Shown here in pieces: positions 26,046-34,864 of a stretch of DNA of 64,000 nucleotides. Within the stretch, counting starts at the first letter, position 1. Every line of letters starts with the position of its first letter. The stretch lies in assembly GCF_022288725.1 (NCBI RefSeq), contig NZ_JAKNTA010000016.1:88353-152352 (forward strand), read 5' to 3'. The translations under genes were made by a program, and so were the position numbers. This DNA comes from Kitasatospora sp. A2-31. Lineage in GTDB: Bacteria; Actinomycetota; Actinomycetes; Streptomycetales; Streptomycetaceae. The notes below the pieces were generated by a model, which saw only the letters and a list, made by a program, of their open reading frames with translations, was not told the DNA's origin and searched no databases.

Positions 26046-27401
26046 TCAGCCGCCGAGCAGGACGACGTCGACCTCGCTGCCGGCGGGCAGCTCCGTGACG
26101 TCCTCGGGAACGGTGATCAGGCAGTCCGCCCGGGCGAGCGCGCCGACCAGGTGGGACCCGGCCCCGCCGACCGGCTCGACCACGCCGTCGGCCGCCCGGT
26201 ACCCGCCGCGCAGGAACTGGCGCCGGCCGGCCGGGGAGCGCAGCGCCACCGGGCAGACCGCGCGCACCACCGGGCGGTGGACGTCCTCGGCGCCGAGCAT
26301 GGTGCGGATCACCGGGCGGACGAAGAGCTCGAAGGAGATGTAGGCGCTGACCGGGTTGCCGGGCAGGGCCAGCAGCGGCACGCCGGGGCCGGAGTCGCCG
26401 GCGCCGATCCGGCCGAAGCCCTGCGGCTTGCCGGGCTGCATCCGCAGCCGGCGGAAGTCCACGCCCCCGTAGGACTCGAAGACCTCCTTGACCACGTCGT
26501 ACGCGCCGACGCTGACGCCGCCGCTGGTGACGATCAGGTCGGCCCGGCCGAGCTGGTCCTCCAGGACGGCGCGCAGCCGTGCGGCGTCGTCCGGCACCCC
26601 GCCGACCCGGTAGGCGATGGCGCCGGCGTCCACGGCGGCGGCGGTGAGGGTGAAGCTGTTGGAGTCGGCGATCTGCCCGGGGCCGACCGGCTCGCCGGGC
26701 TGGACCAGCTCGCTGCCGGTGGAGAGCACCACCACGCGCGGGCGGGGGCGGACCCTGACGGTGGCCCGGCCGACCGCGGCGAGCAGGCCGAGCTGGGTCG
26801 GGCCGAGCCTTGTGCCGGCCTCCAGCACGCGGGTGCCGGCGGCGACGTCGCTGCCGCGGCGGCGGATGTGGGCGCCCTCGGAGACCGGGCGCAGGACCCG
26901 GACCTCCTCGCCCTCGACGGCGGCGCCCATCGCGTCGGCGGCCAGGCCGGTGCCGGTGCCGCCGTCGGTCCACTCGACCGGGGCGACGGCCTGGGAGCCC
27001 GGCGGCACGGGCGCACCGGTCATGATCCGGGCGGCCTGGCCGGGGCCGACCGTCGGCAGCTCGCCGGCGCCGGCGGCGATGTCGCCGACCACCGAGAGCA
27101 CCGAGGGGTACTCGGCGGTGGCGCCGGCGGTGTCGGCGGTCCGCAGGGCATAGCCGTCCATCGAACTGTTGTCGAAGGGCGGCAGGTCGACGGTCGCGAG
27201 GACGTCCTCGTCGAGCCGGCAGCCCTGGGCGTCGAGCAGCGGGAGCTCGATCGCGGGCAGCGGGGCGACCGCGGAGAGGACGTCGGCGAGGTGCTCGTCG
27301 ACGGTCCACATCCGGGTGGGGCGGGGCGCCGGTGCCGGGTCCGCGGAGCCGTCGCAGCAGGCTGCGGCGGGGGTGGTGCTGCTGTCCGTGGACCCGGTCA
27401 T
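26046..27401 (-). CDS. glp: MoeA/gephyrin-like protein, candidate cell-division partner Glp
   Basis: 451 residues with complete MoeA architecture: N-terminal domains with PPFDNSSMDGYALR and IMTGAPVPPG, the MoCF domain (VVVLSTGSELVQPGEPVGPGQIADSNS, TSGGVSVGAYDVV), and the C-terminal beta barrel. MoeA inserts molybdate into adenylylated molybdopterin. Two points suggest a different or added job. In MQPGKPQGFG the first of the two lysines of the E. coli motif (IKPGKPFAFG) is Gln. It also sits between galU and moaC with rimJ and sepX downstream, the locus of the corynebacterial gephyrin-like division protein Glp. A ~30-residue Ala/Pro/Cys extension precedes the core. The symbol moeA would be equally defensible. 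Confidence 0.8.
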   Translation of the reverse strand: MTGSTDSSTTPAAACCDGSADPAPAPRPTRMWTVDEHLADVLSAVAPLPAIELPLLDAQGCRLDEDVLATVDLPPFDNSSMDGYALRTADTAGATAEYPSVLSVVGDIAAGAGELPTVGPGQAARIMTGAPVPPGSQAVAPVEWTDGGTGTGLAADAMGAAVEGEEVRVLRPVSEGAHIRRRGSDVAAGTRVLEAGTRLGPTQLGLLAAVGRATVRVRPRPRVVVLSTGSELVQPGEPVGPGQIADSNSFTLTAAAVDAGAIAYRVGGVPDDAARLRAVLEDQLGRADLIVTSGGVSVGAYDVVKEVFESYGGVDFRRLRMQPGKPQGFGRIGAGDSGPGVPLLALPGNPVSAYISFELFVRPVIRTMLGAEDVHRPVVRAVCPVALRSPAGRRQFLRGGYRAADGVVEPVGGAGSHLVGALARADCLITVPEDVTELPAGSEVDVVLLGG

Positions 27402-27427
27402 CGGCGCTCTCGCTCTCTGTCGGTTGC

Positions 27428-28348
<921 letters not shown>

Positions 28349-28361
28349 GCGTTTTACCTTA

Positions 28362-29270
28362 CTAAGGCACGTTTTCGCCTGACCGGGTGCGGCTGACCGG
28401 CTGTGACAGCGCGTCGCCGAGCCCGGCCACGATGGCAGGCAGAGGTGGTGTGACGGGTGAGGAGAGGGGGTCCTCTCCGACACAGGGCGACAGACTACCC
28501 GCCTTTTCCGAACGGTCACCCTCGGCATCGGAGCCGCTGTCCGGCCGGGGGGAGCCGGCCGCGCGCCAGCAGTCGCCCCCGGCCGCGCGGGCCTCGGCGA
28601 GGGCCCGGTCCGCGGCCCGGAGCAGCACGGCGGCGTGCGTACCGTCCGCGGGCAGCACCGCGACGCCGACGGCGGCGGTCAGCCCGTTGCCGTGCGGACG
28701 GCGGTCCGCCCGCGGCCCGGAGGACCAGTCCAGCAGCAGGTGGCGCCGGACCGACCAGACCAGCCGCTCGGCGACCTGCGCGGCGCCCTCGGCGCCGGTG
28801 TCCGGCAGCACCGCCAGGAACTCCTCGCCGCTGTACCGGCCGAAGGTGTCGGAGCGGCGGATCTCCATGCCGAGCCGCTGGGCGAGGTCGCGCAGCACCG
28901 CGTTGGACCGGCCCCTCCCGTGCTCGGCCACCACCGCGTCGAAGCCGGCGATCTCCAGCAGCAGGACGGCCAGCGGGCGCGGGCCGTCGTGCTGGTCGTT
29001 CTGCTCGGCGCGCCGGGAGCGCTCGATCTCCCGGTCCAGGGTGAGCTGCAGGTGGCGGTAGTTCCACACGCCGGTGAGCGGGTCGCAGGAGGCGGTGCGC
29101 TCCAGTTCGGCGCAGCGGGCCTCCAGTTCGGCGACCCGGGCGCGCAGCCCGGCCTCGCGCACGGCGGCGCCGCCGTCGCCGCGGCGCACGCGCAGCCCGA
29201 ACAGGGCGGCGCCGGCCAGGGCCGGAACGCTCAGCGCGGCGAGGGCCTGGACCAGGAGCGGGGTAGACAT
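28362..29270 (-). CDS. Membrane-anchored degenerate GGDEF-domain protein
   Basis: 302 residues, ATG with AAGG upstream. One N-terminal membrane helix (about 5-26), a short coiled linker (VAELEARCAELERTA), then a GGDEF domain (about 60-235) and a Ser/Pro-rich tail. The entry motif DPLTGVWNYRHL is intact. The signature reads SGEEF (147-151), and the metal-binding segment that is normally LLLDIDHFK reads LLLEIAGFD, replacing the first Asp by Glu and losing the substrate-contact positions. It may be a non-catalytic binding domain or weakly active. It starts 60 bp from, and divergent to, the formyl-THF cyclo-ligase. Confidence 0.82.
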   Translation of the reverse strand: MSTPLLVQALAALSVPALAGAALFGLRVRRGDGGAAVREAGLRARVAELEARCAELERTASCDPLTGVWNYRHLQLTLDREIERSRRAEQNDQHDGPRPLAVLLLEIAGFDAVVAEHGRGRSNAVLRDLAQRLGMEIRRSDTFGRYSGEEFLAVLPDTGAEGAAQVAERLVWSVRRHLLLDWSSGPRADRRPHGNGLTAAVGVAVLPADGTHAAVLLRAADRALAEARAAGGDCWRAAGSPRPDSGSDAEGDRSEKAGSLSPCVGEDPLSSPVTPPLPAIVAGLGDALSQPVSRTRSGENVP

Positions 29271-29330
29271 GGGGGTGCCTTCCGCGTGACAGGCTCTGGG
29301 CGTCACCGGCACAGAGCTGTGGAGGATCCC

Positions 29331-29906
29331 GTGCACAACGAGAAGAGCGAGCTGAGGACACGGCTGCTGGCGCAGCGGCGTGCCCTGACGCCCGGCGCCC
29401 GGGAGGAGGCGGCGCGGGCTCTGGCCTCGCACGCCGGCGAGCTCGCCGGGCCGGGGACCACGGTGGCCGCGTACGTCTCGGTCGGCGGGGAGCCGGGCAC
29501 CCGGCCGCTGCTGGATGCGCTGCGGGCGCGCGGGGTGCGGGTGCTGCTGCCGGTGCTGCTGGCCGACAACGACCTGGACTGGGCCGAGTACGCGGGCCCG
29601 GAGGCCCTGGCCCCGGCCGGGCGGGGGCTGCTGGAGCCGGTCGGCGGGCGGCTCGGGCCGGAGGCCGTGACCGGGGCGGAGCTGGTGCTGCTGCCGGGCC
29701 TGGCGGTGGACCGCGCCGGGGTTCGGCTGGGCCGGGGCGGCGGCTCCTACGACCGGGTGCTGGCCCGGCTGGAGCGGGCCGGGGTGCGTCCGCTGCTGGC
29801 GGTGCTGCTGTACGACCACGAGCTGCTGGCCCAGGTGCCGGCCGAGCCGCACGACCTGCCGGTGGACGTGGCGCTCACCCCGTCCGGGCTGCACCGGCTG
29901 GGGTGA
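29331..29906 (+). CDS. 5-formyltetrahydrofolate cyclo-ligase
   Basis: 191 residues from GTG 29331 with GGAGG six nt upstream. It converts 5-formyl-THF to 5,10-methenyl-THF with ATP, recycling folate. The N-terminus EKSELRTRLLAQRRAL is the family start, and the ATP-binding signature is RLGRGGGSYDRVLARL near the C-terminus, with VALTPSGLHRL at the end. It is followed by a strong bidirectional terminator. Confidence 0.92.
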   Translation: MHNEKSELRTRLLAQRRALTPGAREEAARALASHAGELAGPGTTVAAYVSVGGEPGTRPLLDALRARGVRVLLPVLLADNDLDWAEYAGPEALAPAGRGLLEPVGGRLGPEAVTGAELVLLPGLAVDRAGVRLGRGGGSYDRVLARLERAGVRPLLAVLLYDHELLAQVPAEPHDLPVDVALTPSGLHRLG

Positions 29907-29910
29907 CGAA

Positions 29911-29944
29911 CGGCCCCGCCCCCGTGCTGCGGGGGGCGGGGCCG
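29911..29944. terminator. Bidirectional terminator between convergent genes
   Basis: A perfect 13-bp GC stem (arm CGGCCCCGCCCCC) with an 8-nt loop, 4 bp past the cyclo-ligase stop and 50 bp before the convergent acylase gene end. Confidence 0.8.
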
Positions 29945-29994
29945 TCGGCCGGTCCGGCGGGTGCCGTCCGGCGGGTGCCGTTTCCGGCGGAGCG

Positions 29995-32727
29995 TCAGCC
30001 GGTGGTCAGGGTCAGCTTGTTCTTGGTGGCCTTCTCGACCGCGTCCGGCGAGTAGGCCCAGGTCAGCAGCTTGCCCTTGAGCCAGAGGTCGGTCTGGTCG
30101 TTGTAGTTGGGGTGGAAGGCGTGCCCGGAGGCGCCGCCGACGTTGACCCAGCGGGAGGCGTCGAGGTCGCTCATGTCGACCACCATCCGCATCGACGGGA
30201 TCCAGTCCACCTCGTACCCGGCGGCCGCGTTCCAGCCCGCCGCGTCCACCGCCGCCGAGCCGCCGGAGAGGCGGTACGGGCCGCGGTTGAGCAGCTTGTG
30301 GACCACTCCGGAGGCGATCGAGGAGTCGTCCGTGCCCATGGTCTGCTCGCGCAGGGTCAGCTTGTGCAGGCGGCCCCAGCTCCAGGTGGAGACGTCCTTG
30401 CTGAGCAGCGAGGTGAGGTCCTGGCGGGCGTTCTTCATCGCCTCGGCGAGCAGGTTGTCGAGGCCCTTCTGCTCCTTGTGCTGCGAGTCGATGTACGTCC
30501 ACCAGCTGCTGTCGGGCTTCTCCAGCTGCTGGCGCACCACCTCGGTCCAGCGGTCGCCGCCGTCCGGCTGGGCCTTGCCCGGCTCGCGGGTGCCGCACTC
30601 GGTGACGATCTGGGTGCTGCTGTCCGGCTTGGTCGGGTCGGCCTGCTGGCGGACCAGCAGGCAGTTGTCCTTGGCCCGCAGGTCGGCCGGGAACTTCTGG
30701 CCGAAAGAGAGGCTGAGCAGCTGGCGCCAGACGCCGTTGTAGAAGGCGGCGGCGGCCGAGTCGGCGTCCTGGTGGTAGTTCCAGTCCTTCAGCAGGTCCT
30801 GCGCCTCGCGCACGTACGGGTCGTCGATCTGGACCTTGAGCAGCAGCGGGACCAGTGTCCTGGCGAGGATGCTGGTGTTGTCGAGCTGCATCTCCTGCAT
30901 GTCGTCCGGGGAGATCCTGCCGTTGTTCTTGAGCTTGGCGTCGATCTGGTCGGAGATCTCCTTGGCCCGGGTGCCGTACTCCCAGTCCTTGGTCAGTACG
31001 TACTTGTAGGACGGGTCCACCACGGCCTGGTTGGCGGTGACGATGTACCCGGACGGCGGGTTGAAGCTGTACGGCATGGCCGTGAAGGGGACGAAGCCCT
31101 TCCACTCGGAGGCGGAGTCCCAGCCGGCCGCCGGGTAGGTGCCGTCGCCCTTGGCGCGGACCGGGACGAGGCCGGGGGCCTGGTAGCCGATGTTCTTGGC
31201 GTCGGCGTAGATCAGGTTCTGCGCGGGGACGGCGAAGTCCTTGGCGGCGGCGCGGAACTCCTCCCAGCCCTTCGCCCTGTCCAGCTCGAAGACGGCGTCC
31301 ATGGTCCTGCCCGGGATGAGCGCCGTCCACTGCAGGGCGACGCCGTAGCCGCTGGTGCCGCGGTCCGGGGCGGAGGTGCCGTTGGGCGCGTACTTGCCGA
31401 CGTTCTGCTGCTCGGTGCTCTGGTCGGAGATCAGCGGAGCGCCGACGCCGTTCGGCCCGGCCTTGGTGGTGCGGACGGTGATGGTGCGGTCCTCGCCGCC
31501 GGCGACCTTGATGGTCTCCTTGCGCAGCTCGAACTTGGTCTCCTTGCCGTCCAGCAGGTAGGTGTCCGGGCCGGTGACCTTCTCCAGGAGGAGGTCGGTG
31601 ACGTCGGCGCCGAGGTTGGTGAAGCCCCAGGCGATGTCCTTGTTGTGGCCGATCACCACGCCCGGCATGCCGGCGAAGGTGAAGCCCGAGACGTCGAAGC
31701 CGCAGGTCGCCGAGACGGTCCGGCAGTGCAGGCCCATCTGGTACCAGACCGAGGGCAGGCCGGGGCCGAGGTGCGGGTCGTTGGCCAGCAGCGGCTTGTT
31801 GGTGGTGGTGTGGGAGCCGGAGACGACCCAGGAGTTGGAGCCGATGCCCTGGCCCTGGCGGCCGAGCAGCTGCGGCATGGCGTCGATCCGGTCGGTGACG
31901 TCCTTGAGCATCGCCTTGGTGGCGGCCGCGCCCTGGGTGGTGGCGCCCTGCGTGGCGGCGCCGGTCGGAGCGGGACCGTCGGCCGGGCGGTAGGCGTCGC
32001 CGCTGACGGTGCCGGTCTTCACGATCGTGCCGTTGCGCGCGTACGGGTACTCCGGGTACAGCTCGGCGATCTTCTCCGGGCTGTAGTCCTGGGCGAGCAG
32101 CGAGCGGTCGATCTCCTCCTGGAGGTTCCCGGAGAGGTTCCAGGCCATCGCCTTCAGCCAGGCCACCGAGTCGACCGGCGTCCACTGCTCGGGCTTGTAG
32201 TCGCCGTTGACGACGCCCAGCAGCGTGTACTCCAGCGAGGCGCTCGCACCGCCGGGGTGCTCGCCGAGCCAGGCGTTGACGCCGTCGGCGTAGGCCTGGA
32301 GGTACTTCTTGGTCTCGGGGGACAGCTGGGTGTCGAACTCCTTCTGCGCCACCTGGCGCCAGCCCATGGTGCGGATGAAGGAGTCGGTCTCGACCTGGCT
32401 GTCGCCGAACATCTCGGAGAGCCGGCCGGCGGTGATGTGCCGCCGGACGTCCATCTCCCAGAACCGGTCCTGCGCCTGGACGTAGCCCTGGGCGCGGAAG
32501 AGGTCCTCGGAGGTGTCGGCGTAGAGCTGGGGGATGCCGTTGGCGTCCCGCTTGACGTCGACCGGCGCGCTCAGGCCCGCCACCTTGACGCTGCCGTCGA
32601 CCTCCGGGAAGGACGCACGGACGGCGGCCACCCCCCGGTAGCCGCCGTAGCCGGCGCCGGCCACCAGCAGCACGACCAGCACGATCACGATCAGACGGGC
32701 GCGCCGGAACTTCTTCGAGCGGGGCAT
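29995..32727 (-). CDS. Penicillin acylase family protein, membrane-anchored Ntn hydrolase
   Basis: 910 residues with an N-terminal membrane helix (about 11-30). The order is: signal anchor, alpha-chain region with QGYVQAQDRFWEMDVRRH, a variable spacer, then the autocleavage point G-S297-N-S-W-V-V, whose Ser becomes the N-terminal nucleophile of the beta chain. The beta chain shows PLLANDPHLG and HNKDIAWGFTN, and ends with the region FHPNYNDQTDLW. The family includes acylases of beta-lactams, acyl-homoserine lactones and lipopeptides; the substrate here is unknown. A Gln/Thr/Ala repeat (ATQGATTQGAA) lies in the spacer that is normally excised. AAGGA precedes the ATG. Confidence 0.92.
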   Translation of the reverse strand: MPRSKKFRRARLIVIVLVVLLVAGAGYGGYRGVAAVRASFPEVDGSVKVAGLSAPVDVKRDANGIPQLYADTSEDLFRAQGYVQAQDRFWEMDVRRHITAGRLSEMFGDSQVETDSFIRTMGWRQVAQKEFDTQLSPETKKYLQAYADGVNAWLGEHPGGASASLEYTLLGVVNGDYKPEQWTPVDSVAWLKAMAWNLSGNLQEEIDRSLLAQDYSPEKIAELYPEYPYARNGTIVKTGTVSGDAYRPADGPAPTGAATQGATTQGAAATKAMLKDVTDRIDAMPQLLGRQGQGIGSNSWVVSGSHTTTNKPLLANDPHLGPGLPSVWYQMGLHCRTVSATCGFDVSGFTFAGMPGVVIGHNKDIAWGFTNLGADVTDLLLEKVTGPDTYLLDGKETKFELRKETIKVAGGEDRTITVRTTKAGPNGVGAPLISDQSTEQQNVGKYAPNGTSAPDRGTSGYGVALQWTALIPGRTMDAVFELDRAKGWEEFRAAAKDFAVPAQNLIYADAKNIGYQAPGLVPVRAKGDGTYPAAGWDSASEWKGFVPFTAMPYSFNPPSGYIVTANQAVVDPSYKYVLTKDWEYGTRAKEISDQIDAKLKNNGRISPDDMQEMQLDNTSILARTLVPLLLKVQIDDPYVREAQDLLKDWNYHQDADSAAAAFYNGVWRQLLSLSFGQKFPADLRAKDNCLLVRQQADPTKPDSSTQIVTECGTREPGKAQPDGGDRWTEVVRQQLEKPDSSWWTYIDSQHKEQKGLDNLLAEAMKNARQDLTSLLSKDVSTWSWGRLHKLTLREQTMGTDDSSIASGVVHKLLNRGPYRLSGGSAAVDAAGWNAAAGYEVDWIPSMRMVVDMSDLDASRWVNVGGASGHAFHPNYNDQTDLWLKGKLLTWAYSPDAVEKATKNKLTLTTG

Positions 32728-32956
32728 CTGGGTCCTTGCGGTCCTCGACTGGGGGGCGGGCGGGCATGTCCAGGGCACACGGCCGTGACAGGGCACCACA
32801 TTAGGCCGACTCAGCTGGCGGGCGTGCACGGGGGACGCTCACGGTGGGATCGGACGAGGTCAGGCAGGCGCAGGTGCGGGCCCCGCGGGACAGGAGAAGC
32901 TAAAGATATGGCAAAATGTTAGACTGAGTAACGATCCGCAAGGGGAGCAATCGGCC
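32728..32956. promoter_or_regulatory. Divergent promoter region, acylase / antiporter
   Basis: The segment 32895-32930 is much richer in A/T than its surroundings. TAGACT at 32920-32925 is a plausible plus-strand -10 box; no good -35 is seen. RNA from it would carry GGGGAG at 32943-32948, which serves the small frame beginning at 32957. Confidence 0.4.
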
Positions 32957-33049
32957 GTGCCGGCCTCCGCGACCCTTCCGGTCGGCCCCGGCCCCGCCGC
33001 CGGCAGACACCCCGCCCGCCCCCAGCTCGCCCGAGGTGCCCCTGCGTGA
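32957..33049 (+). CDS. Putative 30-residue leader peptide coupled to the antiporter
   Basis: A GTG with GGGGAG 8 nt upstream opens a 30-codon, Pro/Ala-rich frame. Its TGA overlaps the antiporter GTG in GTGA. Size, ribosome site and exact overlap suggest a leader that couples or attenuates antiporter translation. Composition alone does not prove coding, and the antiporter has its own GAGG about 9 nt upstream, so this remains tentative. Confidence 0.35.
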   Translation: MPASATLPVGPGPAAGRHPARPQLARGAPA

Positions 33050-34536
33050 ATGTCGACCACCTGAACCAGCTGCTCCTCGAGTTCTCCGTGATCCTGCTGG
33101 TCGCGGTCGTCGCCGTGCGCATCTCGACCCGGTCGGGGTTGCCCAGTCTGCTGATCTACCTCGGCCTCGGCGTCGCGCTCGGACAGAACGGCGTCGGCGT
33201 CTCCTTCAACGACGCCGCGCTGACCCAGGTGATCGGCTACGCCGCCCTGGTCGTGATCCTCGCGGAAGGCGGCCTGAAGACCAGCTGGCGCGAGGTGAGA
33301 CCGGTGATGCCGGCCGCCACCGTGCTCGCCACGGTCGGCGTCGGGATCAGCGTCTTCGTGACCGCGGCCGGGGCGCACTGGCTGGTCGGGCTGGACTGGC
33401 GCACCTCACTGCTGCTCGGCGCGATCGTCTCCTCGACGGACGCCGCCGCCGTCTTCTCCGTGCTGCGGATGGTGCCGCTGCCGCACCGGCTGACCGGCCT
33501 GCTGGAGGCGGAGTCCGGCTTCAACGACGCGCCCGTGGTCATCCTGGTCGTCGCCTTCGCCACCACCGGCGAGACGGAGAGCTGGTACGTCCTGGTCGGC
33601 ACGATCGCCGCGGAGCTGGCGATCGGCGCCGCGGTCGGCCTCGCGGTCGGCAAGATCGGCGCGTTCGGGGTGAAGCACGTGGCACTGCCGTCCTCCGGCC
33701 TCTACCCGATCGCCGTCCTCGCGCTCACCGTGCTCGCCTACGCCGGCGGCGCGCTGCTGCACGGCTCGGGCTTCCTCGCCGTCTACATCAGTGCCGTCAT
33801 CCTGGGCAACGCCAAGCTGCCGCACGGGCCGGCCGTCCGCGGCTTCGCCGACGGACTGGCCTGGATCGGGCAGATCGGCATGTTCGTCCTGCTCGGCCTG
33901 CTCTGCACTCCCGCGACGATGGGTTCGGCCGTGGTCCCCGCCCTGGTGATCGGCGCCGTGCTGGTCTTCCTGGCCCGGCCGCTCTCGGTGGTGCTGACCA
34001 TGACCCCGTTCCGGCTGCCCGTACGGGAGCAGGCGCTGCTCAGCTGGGCCGGTCTGCGCGGGGCGGTGCCCATCGTGCTGGCGACGATCCCGATGGTGTC
34101 GGGTGCACCGCTGGCTCAGGACGTGTTCAACATCGTCTTCATCCTGGTCGTCGTCTTCACCCTGCTCCAGGGGCCGACCCTGCCCTGGGTGGCGAGGTGG
34201 CTGCGGATCGGCGAGGGCTCGATGGGCCAGGACCTCGGCATCGAGTCCGCCCCGCTGGAGAAGCTGCACGGCCACCTGCTCTCGGTGGCGCTGTCGCCGG
34301 CCTCGAAGATGTCGGGCGTGGAGATCGGCGAGCTGCGGCTGCCGGCCGGCGCGGCGGTGACCCTGGTCGTGCGCGAGGGGAACAGCTTCGTACCCGACAA
34401 GGCGACCGTGCTGCGCGGCGGCGACGAGCTGCTGGTGGTCACCACGGACGAGGTGAGCGAGGCGGCCGAGCGGCGACTGCGGGCCGTGGACAAGGGCGGC
34501 AAGCTGGCCGGCTGGCTGCACGGGCGCGGGGCCTGA
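33046..34536 (+). CDS. CPA1-type potassium/proton antiporter with TrkA-C domain
   Basis: 496 residues. About twelve membrane helices form the Na+/H+ exchanger core; the ion-site helix reads LEAESGFNDAPVVI (END/ND-type) and the unwound helix reads IVSSTDAAAVFSVL. After residue ~400 a cytoplasmic TrkA_C domain (GVEIGELRLPAGAAVTLVVREG) follows, as in NhaP2/CvrA-type K+/H+ antiporters. In this family the TrkA_C domain commonly binds a nucleotide second messenger such as c-di-AMP. The start is GTG, overlapping the end of the putative leader peptide. Confidence 0.88.
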   Translation: MNVDHLNQLLLEFSVILLVAVVAVRISTRSGLPSLLIYLGLGVALGQNGVGVSFNDAALTQVIGYAALVVILAEGGLKTSWREVRPVMPAATVLATVGVGISVFVTAAGAHWLVGLDWRTSLLLGAIVSSTDAAAVFSVLRMVPLPHRLTGLLEAESGFNDAPVVILVVAFATTGETESWYVLVGTIAAELAIGAAVGLAVGKIGAFGVKHVALPSSGLYPIAVLALTVLAYAGGALLHGSGFLAVYISAVILGNAKLPHGPAVRGFADGLAWIGQIGMFVLLGLLCTPATMGSAVVPALVIGAVLVFLARPLSVVLTMTPFRLPVREQALLSWAGLRGAVPIVLATIPMVSGAPLAQDVFNIVFILVVVFTLLQGPTLPWVARWLRIGEGSMGQDLGIESAPLEKLHGHLLSVALSPASKMSGVEIGELRLPAGAAVTLVVREGNSFVPDKATVLRGGDELLVVTTDEVSEAAERRLRAVDKGGKLAGWLHGRGA

Positions 34537-34864
34537 GGGGCCGGAATCCCGGGCCGGGCCTTGCGGTGACCGGCTTCACCCGCGATGCACCTTCAATCGG
34601 CAGGACAAGTTTGCCACTACCCTGTATTGTCGAGGCCAGCGCGACATCTACGCGCGTATACGTATACTGGTTGCTACAGCTACACCCCCAGCATCTGCCT
34701 GATGCAGAGTTGGCGCGACCGCTCGGCGGCTGCGGCCCGGCCTACGGCACCCATGCCGGCCGGCCCGGTATCTACCCCGGTCGACGCGCGAGAGGACGAC
34801 TCTCGGCGCCGTCGGGGCCACCCCATGCCCCTTCCGCGCTACCAGGCAGCAGGAAGGACCGGCC
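34537..34864 (+). promoter_or_regulatory. Structured, AT-richer region upstream of the MFS gene
   Basis: 328 bp without a gene. It holds a possible -10 (TACCCT, 34618-34623), a perfect 12-bp palindrome made of two GTATAC copies (34656-34667), and overlapping short inverted repeats at 34691-34710 (GCATC/GATGC and TCTGC/GCAGA). The layout suits a repressor site and a structured leader for the downstream exporter. Confidence 0.45.
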
